Under the pieces are notes generated by a model, which was not told where the DNA came from, searched no databases, and worked only from the letters and a program-made list of their open reading frames with translations. Below, in pieces: positions 21,528 through 29,987 of a DNA stretch of 64,000 nucleotides (its first letter is position 1; each line of letters starts with the position of its first letter). Position numbers and translations under genes: made by a program. Origin of the DNA: Solimonas sp. SE-A11 (GTDB lineage Bacteria > Pseudomonadota > Gammaproteobacteria > Nevskiales > Nevskiaceae); the NCBI RefSeq assembly GCF_030345715.1, contig NZ_JAUASX010000001.1:62001-126000 (forward strand). The letters run 5' to 3'.

Positions 21528-22679
21528 ATGACGAAACGCGCTAGCAATTTCCGGAAGAGCATCTCCGACTGGGTCCAGATCTTCGCGACCGGCAAGCACA
21601 CCGACTCGAAGGGCAAGACCAAGGAATGGACGACGTCCGATCTGGACCAGATGGTCTCGAACCACAGCGCCCAGGACCTGGCGCCGATAGTCATCGGCCA
21701 CCCCAAGCACGATGCCCCCGCCTGGGGCTGGATCGGCGCGCTAAAGCGTGAGGGCGATGCCCTCTTCGCCAAGTTCGACAACGTCCACGACAAGTTCGTG
21801 GAGTGGGGCGAAGCCGGCCACATCCACAACCGCAGCGTGAAGATCGTCCCTACCCCGAAGGGCTTCCGCATTGGGCACATCGGCTTCCTCGGCGCCATGC
21901 CGCCGGCTGTCGAGGGCATGCAGGCGCTGGAGTTCGCGGCCGACGAGGGCGAGACCTACGAGTTTGGCTGGCAGGAAGGCTATCGCTTGTCCCTGATCGC
22001 CCGCTTCATGCGCCGCTTCCGCGACTGGGCGCTGGTCAAGCACGGCCAGGAAGACGCCGACGCCCTGGTTCCCAACTACGACATCGAGGAGCTGGAGCGC
22101 ATGGTGGCCGAAGAGAAGGCCGAGCCCGAGAAGCGCCCCAGCACCTTCACCCAAACCCAGAATCCGGAGAACACCGTGACCACGTTCACGCAGCAGCAGA
22201 TCGACGAAGCCGTCGCCAAGGCCCGCCAGGAAGAGCAGGAGAAGCACAACGCGACCCAGCTCAAGCTGCGCGCCGCCGAGTTTGCCGGCCACCTGGCCAA
22301 CAACCGCGCCTTCGTCACCAGCATCTCGGTGGACGCTAAGGGCCAGGTGCGCCTGACCCCGGCCCAGGCCCAGGGCTGGGCGGAGTGCCTGACCTTCGCC
22401 CAGCTGCAGGAAGGCAGCGCCTCCGAGTTCACCTTCACGGCCGAGGACAAGAGCGAGCAGAAGCTCAACGTCTACGAGTTCCTCAAGGGCAAGCTCACCG
22501 ACATGCCGGTGCAGCTGCAGCTCAACAAGGAGCAGGTGCTGCGCGGCGACAAGGTGGACGTTGCCGATGCCGCGGCGCTGGAGAAAGCCGCCAGTGAGTT
22601 CATGGCCTCCGAGGCCGCAGCCGGCCGCGAGATCTCGATCGCGCAGGCCGTTTCCTACATCAAGGCCCAGCACGCCTAG
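21528..22679 (+). CDS. Head maturation protease with fused scaffold, Mu gpI-like
   Basis: It has 383 residues. The start at 21528 touches the leader hairpin; an upstream in-frame start (21468) would translate the terminator and promoter and is rejected. Residues 30-150 have the Mu-like protease look (LAPIVIGHPKHDAPAWGWIG, WGEAGHIHNRSVKIVP, GFLGAMPPAVEGM). After a linker, residues 215-383 form a charged helical scaffold domain. Members process the scaffold and capsid during head assembly. It is the first gene of the rightward late operon. Confidence 0.88.
   Translation: MTKRASNFRKSISDWVQIFATGKHTDSKGKTKEWTTSDLDQMVSNHSAQDLAPIVIGHPKHDAPAWGWIGALKREGDALFAKFDNVHDKFVEWGEAGHIHNRSVKIVPTPKGFRIGHIGFLGAMPPAVEGMQALEFAADEGETYEFGWQEGYRLSLIARFMRRFRDWALVKHGQEDADALVPNYDIEELERMVAEEKAEPEKRPSTFTQTQNPENTVTTFTQQQIDEAVAKARQEEQEKHNATQLKLRAAEFAGHLANNRAFVTSISVDAKGQVRLTPAQAQGWAECLTFAQLQEGSASEFTFTAEDKSEQKLNVYEFLKGKLTDMPVQLQLNKEQVLRGDKVDVADAAALEKAASEFMASEAAAGREISIAQAVSYIKAQHA
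22176..22679 (+). CDS. Nested scaffold protein (internal start, Mu gpZ-like)
   Basis: An in-frame GTG at 22176 lies six bases after a perfect GGAG (22166-22169) inside the protease gene. It would give a separate 167-residue protein starting TTFTQQQIDEAVAKARQEEQ, exactly the helical scaffold domain. In Mu, the scaffold Z is made from a nested start within I. The architecture and ribosome site support the same here. Protein evidence is lacking. Confidence 0.6.
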   Translation: MTTFTQQQIDEAVAKARQEEQEKHNATQLKLRAAEFAGHLANNRAFVTSISVDAKGQVRLTPAQAQGWAECLTFAQLQEGSASEFTFTAEDKSEQKLNVYEFLKGKLTDMPVQLQLNKEQVLRGDKVDVADAAALEKAASEFMASEAAAGREISIAQAVSYIKAQHA

Positions 22680-22709
22680 CGCGCTGCCCAATCCCACACA
22701 GGAACTGAC

Positions 22710-23087
22710 ATGTCCGAGATTTCCAAGAATTACGTCGCGGGTGGCGCGATCACCAAGTACCGCCTGGCCAAGTTCGGCGCTGCCGACCGCGCTGCCGTCC
22801 AGGCCTCCGCCGCCACGGACGCCCTGATCGGCGTCAACGCCGAGCTGGACGTGGTCCAGGGCGAGCGCGTGGACATTGTCCGCAGCGGCTTCGCCCCGGT
22901 GCAGTACGGCGGCAACGTCACCCGTGGCGACCCGCTGACCTCCGACGCGAACGGCAAGGCGATCAAGGCCAACCCGGCCGCCGGCACCCGCATGTCGATC
23001 GCCGGCTACGCCGAGGTCAGCGCGGTGGACGGCGACATCGAGCTGATGCTCGTCGCCCCTGGCTTCATCACCACCCCGGCCGCCTAA
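22710..23087 (+). CDS. Capsid decoration protein (DUF2190-like)
   Basis: It has 125 residues: a small all-beta protein rich in Gly/Ala/Val (AATDALIGVNAELDVVQGER, GNVTRGDPLTSDANGKAI, AGYAEVSAVDGDIELMLV). The size, the RGDPLTSDANGKA-type loop and the place between protease and major capsid fit DUF2190-like decoration proteins that stabilise the head. Confidence 0.75.
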   Translation: MSEISKNYVAGGAITKYRLAKFGAADRAAVQASAATDALIGVNAELDVVQGERVDIVRSGFAPVQYGGNVTRGDPLTSDANGKAIKANPAAGTRMSIAGYAEVSAVDGDIELMLVAPGFITTPAA

Positions 23088-23117
23088 GCCGGTATCCCTA
23101 ATCCCCTGGAGCAATAC

Positions 23118-24191
23118 ATGCGCAATATCCTGACCTCGAAGTGGACCATGCTGGCGATGCTGCTCGCCGTTGGCGCCTGCATGCACTTCGGCCTGATCGC
23201 AGATCCCGGCCACGCCGTGTTCGGCCTGGCGGCACTGTCCACCGCGCCGTTCACGGTGAACCCCGAACTGACGGCCGTCGCGGTCGGCTTCAAGAATACC
23301 GAGGACTCCCTGATCGCGGACGAGGTGCTGCCGCGCGTGGACACGGCGGAGACTTTCGCCTGGACGAAGTACGACACGGCCGAGCAGTTCACCGTCCCGG
23401 ACGCCAAGGTCGGCCGCAAGAGCGAGCCCAACCAGGTGACCTTCACCAGTGAGCAGGTGACGGACAAGGTCGAGGACTTCGGCCTGGACGACTTCGTCCC
23501 GCAGCGTGACATGGATGTGTGGGCGGCGATGCCCAAGCCGGCAGGCGGCGGTCCGGTGAGCCCGGAGATGGTCGCCACCATGGGTCTCACCAACCTGATC
23601 GTGCTGGGCCGCGAGGTTCGCGCTGCCAGCGTGGTGTTCAACCCGGGCAACTACGAGGTGGGCCTGAAGGCCACCCTCGCGGGCAACGACCAGTGGTCTG
23701 ACTACGACGACAGCGATCCGCTGAAGGCCATTCTGGAGGCTTTGGACAAGCCGCTGGTGCGCCCGAACAAGATGGTCATCGGCGGCCTGGCCTGGACCAC
23801 CCTGCGTCAGCACCCGAAGATCGTCCAGGCGGTCCACATCAACGCCACCGGCGCCGGCACCGTGACCCGCCAGCAGCTCGCCGATCTGCTGGAGATCGAG
23901 AAGGTGGTGGTGGGCGGCGCCCGGGTGAATACCGCCCGCAAGGGCCAGGCCGCCAACTTCGTCCGCACCTGGGGCAAGCACTGCGCCCTGATCTACAGCA
24001 GCAAGATCGCGGCGCAGACCTTCCAGCCGACCTGGGGCTGGACCGCCCAGTTCGGCACGCGCTTCGCCGGCACCATCCCCGAGCCCAAGCGCGGTCTGAA
24101 GGGCGGCAACACGATCCGCGTCGGCGAGCAGGTCAAGGAAGTGGTCGCCGCCAAGGGCGCCGGCTACTTCTTCGAGAACGTGGTCGCCTAA
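23118..24191 (+). CDS. Major capsid protein
   Basis: It has 357 residues and occupies the major-head position after protease and decoration protein. Motifs typical of this phage capsid group include FKNTEDSLIADEVLPRV, EQVTDKVEDFGLDDFVPQRD, DQWSDYDDSDPLKAI and RVGEQVKEVVAAKGAGYF. The N-terminal 40 residues are unusually hydrophobic (TMLAMLLAVGACMHFGLI) and look like a membrane anchor. They may be removed by the protease. An alternative start could not be settled. Confidence 0.82.
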   Translation: MRNILTSKWTMLAMLLAVGACMHFGLIADPGHAVFGLAALSTAPFTVNPELTAVAVGFKNTEDSLIADEVLPRVDTAETFAWTKYDTAEQFTVPDAKVGRKSEPNQVTFTSEQVTDKVEDFGLDDFVPQRDMDVWAAMPKPAGGGPVSPEMVATMGLTNLIVLGREVRAASVVFNPGNYEVGLKATLAGNDQWSDYDDSDPLKAILEALDKPLVRPNKMVIGGLAWTTLRQHPKIVQAVHINATGAGTVTRQQLADLLEIEKVVVGGARVNTARKGQAANFVRTWGKHCALIYSSKIAAQTFQPTWGWTAQFGTRFAGTIPEPKRGLKGGNTIRVGEQVKEVVAAKGAGYFFENVVA

Positions 24192-24194
24192 GCC

Positions 24195-24614
24195 ATGCCG
24201 CGCTACCAGGTCTTGCGGGAGCTGCTCCGCTTCAACGGCAAGGAGTTCGGTGAGAACTCCACCGTTGAGATGGAGCAGTCCCAGGCCGATCCCCTGCTGA
24301 CCCTGGGCGCACTCGCTCCGTTGAGCGAGGACGCGCCCAAGGCCAGCAAGAAGGCGGCCAAGGATGACCCCAGCCCGAGCAGTGCCCGCGGCGCCGGGGC
24401 GGCGGCAGCCAATGCAGCTGCCGCCGCTCCGGCCGATGGCCAGGGCAGCTCGGAGCAGGGACCCAACAACCCCGAGAGCCCGAAGCAGGAAGCACCCGGA
24501 GAGGCGCCGGCAATCGTGCCGGCGCCGACCCAGACCGCTGCCGCGCCCAAGGGCAAGAAGGCCGACACCAAGGCGAAGGCCAAGAAGGCTGACGCCAAGA
24601 CCAAGGCCAAGTAG
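24195..24614 (+). CDS. Head-region protein with long Ala/Lys/Pro-rich tail
   Basis: It has 139 residues. Only the first 45 look folded (RYQVLRELLRFNGKEFGENS, then LLTLGALAPLSED). The rest is a disordered Ala/Pro/Gln tail ending in Lys-rich repeats (KKADTKAKAKKADAKTKAK). It sits where Mu has gp35. A head-tail connector or capsid accessory is possible. Confidence 0.6.
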   Translation: MPRYQVLRELLRFNGKEFGENSTVEMEQSQADPLLTLGALAPLSEDAPKASKKAAKDDPSPSSARGAGAAAANAAAAAPADGQGSSEQGPNNPESPKQEAPGEAPAIVPAPTQTAAAPKGKKADTKAKAKKADAKTKAK

Positions 24615-24632
24615 TCACCCAGACCACCGTGC

Positions 24633-25139
24633 ATGTACGCCACCATCCTCCAGCTCATCAAAGCGTTCGGCATCGTCGAGACCGCCAGGGTCTGCGACGG
24701 CGATGCCGCGCCCTTCCTGGTCACCGCCGCGCTGTTCGCGGCGGCGGCCAAGGGTGAGGAGCTGCCGGATGCCACGACGCCGGAAGAAGAAGCCGCGGTA
24801 GCGGCTGCGATCGAGAGGGCCGGGGATGCGCTCGTACAGGCATCACGGACCATGGATTCCTACCTGGGCGTGCGCTTCACGCTGCCGCTGTCGCCGGAGG
24901 TGGTGGAGGCCAATGGCCTGCGTACCCGTTGCCTGAACATCGGCCGCTACCTGCTGCACGATGACCGCGCCACCGAAGAGATCCGCAACCGCTACAAGGA
25001 CGACATGACCTGGCTGCGCGAGATCCGCGACGGCAAGGCCCAGCTGATCGGCGCCGAGGGCGGTGGCTCCACGGCCCCGACCAGTGGTGGCATCCGCCAC
25101 GGCCAGGGCGTCAGCGGCTTCCAGTGGAGCGGCTTCTGA
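24633..25139 (+). CDS. DUF1320 family protein, Mu gp36-like
   Basis: It has 168 residues with the DUF1320 pattern in the middle: ALVQASRTMDSYLGVRFTLP, then NIGRYLLHDDRATEEIRNRY and DMTWLREIRDGKAQLIG. The family are head-completion or neck proteins found in this position in Mu. The extra N-terminal 60 residues form a helical extension rich in Ala/Glu. Its stop shares a base with the next ATG. Confidence 0.85.
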   Translation: MYATILQLIKAFGIVETARVCDGDAAPFLVTAALFAAAAKGEELPDATTPEEEAAVAAAIERAGDALVQASRTMDSYLGVRFTLPLSPEVVEANGLRTRCLNIGRYLLHDDRATEEIRNRYKDDMTWLREIRDGKAQLIGAEGGGSTAPTSGGIRHGQGVSGFQWSGF

Positions 25140-25705
25140 TGGGCGTTGCCTCCATTGAAGACGCGCTGATCGCGGACACCCACGCGGCCTACGGCAAGAC
25201 GCTGAAGACGGTGGATCACCTGCCGGGCGAGTGGAACGCGCAGACCCTGCGCCAGATGGCGACCAACGCACCGGCCGTGTACTGGGCCTACCTGGGCGGC
25301 AAGCGGCACCCGCGGCGCGATGGCTGCGAGCTGTGCGTCTTCCATGCCTACGTCTTCACCGGCGCCGGCAACGACGAGAAGCAGCGCCGCCGCGGTGATG
25401 CGCTCGCCCTGGGTGCCTACCAGCTGGTGGACACCCTGGTGGGCTACTTCGACGAGCGAGCCGTGCCCGATGCGGAGGCTTTGAAGTGGCTCCGAACCGA
25501 CAACATCTATGACGACTTCCTGCACGCCAATGGCCTGACCAGCTACCGGATCGCCTTCGAGCTGGTGCGCGACATGCCGCGCAAGCCGACGACGTCCGAG
25601 CTGGGCGAGTTCCTCAAGTCGTATCAGACCTATGACCCGGCGCCCGTGGGTGGCAAGACCCTGGGCACCGACAAGCTCCAAGTTCGCGCCCAGGAGGGCT
25701 CATGA
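25139..25705 (+). CDS. DUF1834 family protein, Mu gp37-like
   Basis: The ATG at 25139 is fused to the DUF1320 stop (TGATG), giving 188 residues. DUF1834 features are visible: a helical start (SIEDALIADTHAAYGKTLKT), the central RRDGCELCVFHAYVFTG and the C-terminal FLHANGLTSYRIAFELVRDM. Members are thought to be tail-completion or head-tail joining proteins. It follows gp36-like as in Mu. Confidence 0.82.
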   Translation: MGVASIEDALIADTHAAYGKTLKTVDHLPGEWNAQTLRQMATNAPAVYWAYLGGKRHPRRDGCELCVFHAYVFTGAGNDEKQRRRGDALALGAYQLVDTLVGYFDERAVPDAEALKWLRTDNIYDDFLHANGLTSYRIAFELVRDMPRKPTTSELGEFLKSYQTYDPAPVGGKTLGTDKLQVRAQEGS

Positions 25706-25890
25706 ACACCCGCGTCTACCCCTGCCGTCCGGTCGTTCGCGACCCGATCGCCCGCGACAAGCTCCCGGCCGAAGGCCGCGACGTCGATCTGTCCGACACG
25801 TACTGGGCTCGCCGCCTGAGTGACGGCGACATCACCACCGAGGCGCCGAAGGGCGCCGAGAAGCCGGCCAAGCCGGCCGCCAAGAAGTAA
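25702..25890 (+). CDS. DUF2635 family protein, Mu gp38-like
   Basis: It has 62 residues. The DUF2635 core reads YPCRPVVRDPIARDKLPAEG with YWARRLSDGDI, followed by a Lys/Ala tail. It lies just before the tail sheath gene, as in Mu, and overlaps the preceding stop (ATGA). Its role is unknown. Confidence 0.8.
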   Translation: MNTRVYPCRPVVRDPIARDKLPAEGRDVDLSDTYWARRLSDGDITTEAPKGAEKPAKPAAKK

Positions 25891-25902
25891 GGAGCCCATC
25901 AC

Positions 25903-27363
25903 ATGGCGTTCGACACGATTCCCGCCCAGATCGGCGTACCCGGCCACTACGTCGAGTTCGACAAGAGCCAGGCGCAGCCGCGTCTGCTCACCCAGCCCAA
26001 GCGCGCGCTGATCATCGGCCAGCGCCTGACAGTTGGCACGGTGGCGGCCGGTGTGCCCACCCGCATCACCCGCAAGGAGACCGCCTGGGCGGCCTTCGGC
26101 TACGGCTCGATGCTGGCCGAGATGTGCGAGTACTGGCTGCGGCAGACCGAAGCGGTCGAGCTGTGGGCCGTCGCGCTGAACGACAACGGCGCCGGTCAGG
26201 CCGCCGTGGGCACCATCACCATGACCGGCCCGGCGACCGCCGCCGGCACGCTGCAGCTGTACGTGGCCGGCAAGAAGATCTCGGTGGGCGTGGCCAAGGC
26301 CGCCACCGCGGCACAGATCGCGACCGCAATCGCCGCCGCAATCACCGCCGACCCCAAGTTGCCGATCACGGCCGCGGTGGCTGGCGGCACGCCCACGGTG
26401 GTGGACATCACCGCCCGTCACAAGGGCGAGGTGGGCAACAGCATCGACGTGCGCGCCAACTACAACCAGGGCGACCGCCTGCCGGCCGGCGTGGGCATCG
26501 CCATCGTCTGCCCGACCGGCGGCACCACCAACCCGGCGGTCACGGCGGCCCTCACGGCGATCGGCGCGGTGCAGTACACCACCATCGTCCACCCGTACAT
26601 CGACGCCACCAACCTGGCGGCGCTGGAAGCCGAAGCGGCCCTGCGCTGGGACGGCCTGCACGCCAATGACGGCCACCTGATCAGCGCGGTGCCCGGCACG
26701 CACGCGGACGGCAGCACGCTGGGCGACAGCCGCAACGCCCCCCACAGCACGATCATGGGCGTACAGAAGTCCCCGACCTGGGCGCCGATCCTGGCGGCCC
26801 AGGTGGCGGCGGCCGATGCGGCCGAGCCGGACCCGGCCCGCCCGCGCCAGTCGCTGGTGCTGCGTGACGTGCTGCCGCCGAGCGTGGCGGACCGCTACAT
26901 CTGGTCTGAGCGCAACTTGCACCTGGGCGATGGCATCGCGACCTACACCGTGGATGACGGCGGCCTGTGCCGCATCGAGCGCCTGGTCACCACCTACAAA
27001 GTGAACGAGCAGGGCATCCCGGACGTCAGCTACCGCGACATCGAGCGCATGCGCTCCCTGTCCTATATCCGGTTCATGGTGCGCGCCCGCCTGTCCCAGG
27101 TGTTCCCGCGTCACAAGCTGGCCGATGACGGCGGCGACTACGACCCACTCCAGGCGATCGCCACGCCCAGCATCATCAAGGCCGAGCTGGTCGCGCTGTT
27201 CCGCGACCTGGTGCGCGCCGCGATCGTCGAGAACATCGAGCAGTTCATTCAGGACATCCGGGTGGTGCGCAATACCGAGGACTCGGATCGCGTGGACATC
27301 CTGCTGCCGCCGGACCTGGTCAACCAGCTCCGCGTGACGGCCACGTCCATCCAGTTCCGCTAA
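25903..27363 (+). CDS. Tail sheath protein, Mu gpL-like
   Basis: It has 486 residues, the usual size of short sheath proteins. Landmarks are RALIIGQRLTVGTVAAGVP near the start, AGQAAVGTITMTGPATAAGT in the inserted beta domain, and the C-terminal sheath domain (SVADRYIWSERNLHLGDGIA, LSYIRFMVRARLSQVFPRHK, ending in a region with VDILLPPDLVNQLRV). It shows that the phage has a contractile tail. Confidence 0.93.
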   Translation: MAFDTIPAQIGVPGHYVEFDKSQAQPRLLTQPKRALIIGQRLTVGTVAAGVPTRITRKETAWAAFGYGSMLAEMCEYWLRQTEAVELWAVALNDNGAGQAAVGTITMTGPATAAGTLQLYVAGKKISVGVAKAATAAQIATAIAAAITADPKLPITAAVAGGTPTVVDITARHKGEVGNSIDVRANYNQGDRLPAGVGIAIVCPTGGTTNPAVTAALTAIGAVQYTTIVHPYIDATNLAALEAEAALRWDGLHANDGHLISAVPGTHADGSTLGDSRNAPHSTIMGVQKSPTWAPILAAQVAAADAAEPDPARPRQSLVLRDVLPPSVADRYIWSERNLHLGDGIATYTVDDGGLCRIERLVTTYKVNEQGIPDVSYRDIERMRSLSYIRFMVRARLSQVFPRHKLADDGGDYDPLQAIATPSIIKAELVALFRDLVRAAIVENIEQFIQDIRVVRNTEDSDRVDILLPPDLVNQLRVTATSIQFR

Positions 27364-27386
27364 GGCCTAAGACCCAGGAGTAAGAC

Positions 27387-27746
27387 ATGGCAGGCAAAGT
27401 ACTCGGCCGGGCGATCATCACCGCTAACGGCCGCCGCATCGAGAGCAACAAGGGCGCCAAGCTGATGGTGGGCGGCGTCAAGCGCAACAGCGTGCTCACC
27501 GCGCACGGCCGCGCGGGCTACCAGGAAGAGCAGACCGCTTCGCGGGTGGAGGGCACCTTCCCGCTGAAGTCCGGCATCAAGCTCAAGGAGCTGCAGGGGC
27601 TGGTGGACGTCACCGTGCTGTTCCAGGCGGACACCGGCCAGCTCTACACCTGTGCCCACTCCGACTGGATGGACCCGCCGGAAATGGATGACCAGAGCGG
27701 CAACGTGCCTTTTGCCTTCGAAGGCGACGAAGCCCAGGAGGCCTGA
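27387..27746 (+). CDS. Tail tube protein, Mu gpM-like
   Basis: It has 119 residues. It has the M-like pattern: GKVLGRAIITANGRRIESNK, VGGVKRNSVLTAHGRAGYQE and VDVTVLFQADTGQLYTCAHS. It forms the inner tube of the contractile tail and follows the sheath gene, as in all Mu-like myophages. Confidence 0.9.
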   Translation: MAGKVLGRAIITANGRRIESNKGAKLMVGGVKRNSVLTAHGRAGYQEEQTASRVEGTFPLKSGIKLKELQGLVDVTVLFQADTGQLYTCAHSDWMDPPEMDDQSGNVPFAFEGDEAQEA

Positions 27747-27749
27747 TCC

Positions 27750-28079
27750 ATGCGAACCGTTCAGGGAACCTGGAAGCACGGCCTGAAGATCGGCGACAAG
27801 GTCCACAAGACCTTCGTCTTACGTGAGGCGGAGGCAGGTGATTTCTTCGACGCTGAGGCCGACGCGCAAACCAACCAGGTGCTGACCTTCGACGCCGCGC
27901 TGGCCTGCCGCCAGTTCGTTTCGATCGGCGACTACACCGGCCCGGTTCTGTTGCAGCAGGTGCGCAAGCTCAAACCGGTAGATCTGATGCTGCTCCGCGT
28001 CAAGCAGAAGGAGCTTGATTCCCAGGGGGAAGCACCGGAGGGCGGCGAACCCGGCACTGGGATGCCGTCCTCTTCCTAG
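27750..28079 (+). CDS. Tail assembly chaperone, Mu gp41-like
   Basis: It has 109 residues. A beta-strand start (TWKHGLKIGDKVHKTFVLRE) is followed by a helical region (LLQQVRKLKPVDLMLLRVKQ) and a flexible Gly/Pro end. It sits between tube and tape measure, where tail chaperones are found, and its end overlaps a second reading frame that continues the chaperone by frameshifting. It prevents premature tape-measure folding. Confidence 0.85.
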   Translation: MRTVQGTWKHGLKIGDKVHKTFVLREAEAGDFFDAEADAQTNQVLTFDAALACRQFVSIGDYTGPVLLQQVRKLKPVDLMLLRVKQKELDSQGEAPEGGEPGTGMPSSS

Positions 28080-28177
28080 CCACAAAGACCGGCTGGAGCC
28101 GTGCCGAGATCCTGAAGATCCCGCTGCCGGAGTTCTACCACTACCTCGATCGCTTGACGCAGAAGGCCGATGACTGA
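28026..28177 (+). CDS. Frameshift extension of the tail assembly chaperone (Mu gp42-like)
   Basis: In the -1 frame relative to the chaperone, the sequence is open from just after a TGA at 28016-28018 to the TGA at 28175-28177. It encodes a conserved-looking C-terminus (WDAVLFLATKTGWSRAEILK, then PLPEFYHYLDRLTQKADD). A run of five G (28025-28029) in CAG-GGG-GAA allows a tRNA on GGG to re-pair one base back. A GGAGGG just downstream may act as stimulator. Fusion products of this kind are standard for tail chaperones. There is no independent start codon with a ribosome site. Confidence 0.75.
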
Positions 28178-29987
28178 GCTGACCATCGCCATGAAGTTGT
28201 TCCTGGAGTCCCGTGGCCTCGGCCAGGGGCTCCAGGTGGGCGGGCGCCAGGTGGACAACTTCGGCCGCAACGCCAAGCGCCAGTTCGACTCAGTCAAGCG
28301 CTCGATCGATGGCGTCACGGGCAACTTGGCCAAGATGGGCCTCGGCATCGGCGCTGCAGCCAGCCTGGTCCAGTCTGCCCGCCTGGATCAGTCGATCAAC
28401 CGGATCGGCCTGAGTGCCAGCGCCTCGCGGAAGGAGGTGACTGGACTACGCCAAGATATCTTCCGCATGGCGCGGGATACCGGCGAGGACATTGAGCAGC
28501 TTAAGGATGGGTCCGCAGATTTGCTCGCCTCCGGCCTCGCCTGGAGGAGCATGCTGCCCACGATCGACGCGATCGACGACGCAATGGCAGTCACCGGCTC
28601 CGGCGCTCGCGTTCTTGCGGGCGGACTGACTGTCGCAGCTTCAGCTTTCAAGTTTGATCTGTCCCAGCCCGGACAGGCGGTGGAGCTGCTGGACCAGATG
28701 ACGGTAGCCGGTCGTCTGGGTAATGCGGAACTTGAGGACCTGGCTGGAATCTTTTCGTCGGTCGGCGTCAATGCCAAAAGTGCAAACGCAAGCTTCACAG
28801 AAACGCTGGGCCTGATCGAGCAGCTGTCTTTGATCGAAAAGAGCCCAGATCGCCTGGCTACTCTCGCAAATAGCACCCTCAGGCTCTTTACGACCGAGAA
28901 CTATAAGAAGGCGGCTCAGAAGGCGACCGGAGTCTCATTCTGGAACGCCGACAAATCGGCTCGAAATCCTCTGGACGTGCTGGATGACATGGCGACCAGG
29001 TATCGCGCACTGGAAAGCGATCAGGCACGCGCGCGCTTCATCGACGGAGCCTTTGGCAAGGCCGATCTCGACACGATAAAGGGGCTCCGAACTCTTCTGG
29101 ATGGCAACGCTCTGGCGGACGTGCGCTCTAAGGCTCGCGAGATCGAGCGGGCAAGCGGGACCATCGCCCGTGATCTACCCACCGCACTCGACAACGCTGT
29201 GTCTCAGGGTAACCGCCTGAAGTCGGTACTACGTGATGCGTCGGAGACCTTTACCAAGCCCATCAACAAGACCATTGCAGACCTGATCTCCACTTCTCTT
29301 GATCCGAAGAGCAAGGGTGGTCTGGGGATGAGCAAAGGTGAAGTGGTCGGCTACGGCATCGGAACCCTCCTGGCCGGCGGCGCTGTCGCTGAACTGGCGC
29401 GTTCCACTCTGGGCAAGCTCGGCCCGCTCGGCCGCGTCGCCGGTGGCGCCGCTACCACAGCGGCTGGTGTGGCCCAGGGCAAGGTGCTGCAGGAGATGGC
29501 GGGGGTCACTCCGGTTTTCGTCACCAATTGGCCGGTGGGTGGCTCCGGTGGTGGCAGTGCAGGCGCAGCTGCAGCCGCAGCTGCGGGCGGCGGCATCCTC
29601 GGTGCCGGTGGTGCTGGTGCCGGTGGCATGGCCTTGGCGCGTCTCATGGGCTACGCAAAGGTCGCTGGCTGGACCGCAGGTGCTGGTGTGGCCCTTTACG
29701 GCGGCTACCAGGCCGGCGACGCGCTCTACGATCGCTTCGGTGACACCGACCCCTTCATCAACGGCGCCGACAAGTTCGGCCGCAGCGTGGACCGCCTGCT
29801 GTCCTTCTTCGGCAATGACGAAGCCCAGTCCCGCCTGACTGCCCACGCGAAAGAAACCGCCCGCCTGGAAGGCACGATCAAGCTGATCCTGGATGAGCGC
29901 GGCGTGCGCCTGGCACAGGTGCCGGGCATCAACCAGCCGAACGTCGATATCGACGTGTACTCCGGCCCCATGAGGCTGCCGAACTGA
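28170..29987 (+). CDS. Tape measure protein
   Basis: It has 605 residues, the longest structural protein after the transposase. The N-terminus is helical with regular spacing (LGQGLQVGGRQVDNFGRNAK). The middle holds the TMP core (DTGEDIEQLKDGSADLLASG, LLDQMTVAGRLGNAELEDLA). The region around 395-520 is Gly/Ala-rich and hydrophobic, as expected for a membrane-interacting segment. Part of the gene (about 28,560-29,300) uses codons less GC-rich than its neighbours, hinting at exchange. Its start overlaps the frameshift extension (ATGACTGA). Confidence 0.88.
   Translation: MTELTIAMKLFLESRGLGQGLQVGGRQVDNFGRNAKRQFDSVKRSIDGVTGNLAKMGLGIGAAASLVQSARLDQSINRIGLSASASRKEVTGLRQDIFRMARDTGEDIEQLKDGSADLLASGLAWRSMLPTIDAIDDAMAVTGSGARVLAGGLTVAASAFKFDLSQPGQAVELLDQMTVAGRLGNAELEDLAGIFSSVGVNAKSANASFTETLGLIEQLSLIEKSPDRLATLANSTLRLFTTENYKKAAQKATGVSFWNADKSARNPLDVLDDMATRYRALESDQARARFIDGAFGKADLDTIKGLRTLLDGNALADVRSKAREIERASGTIARDLPTALDNAVSQGNRLKSVLRDASETFTKPINKTIADLISTSLDPKSKGGLGMSKGEVVGYGIGTLLAGGAVAELARSTLGKLGPLGRVAGGAATTAAGVAQGKVLQEMAGVTPVFVTNWPVGGSGGGSAGAAAAAAAGGGILGAGGAGAGGMALARLMGYAKVAGWTAGAGVALYGGYQAGDALYDRFGDTDPFINGADKFGRSVDRLLSFFGNDEAQSRLTAHAKETARLEGTIKLILDERGVRLAQVPGINQPNVDIDVYSGPMRLPN

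Noticed and set aside
21741-23981. 746-residue minus-strand ORF
   Set aside because: It is antisense to protease, decoration and capsid genes and shows no family features.
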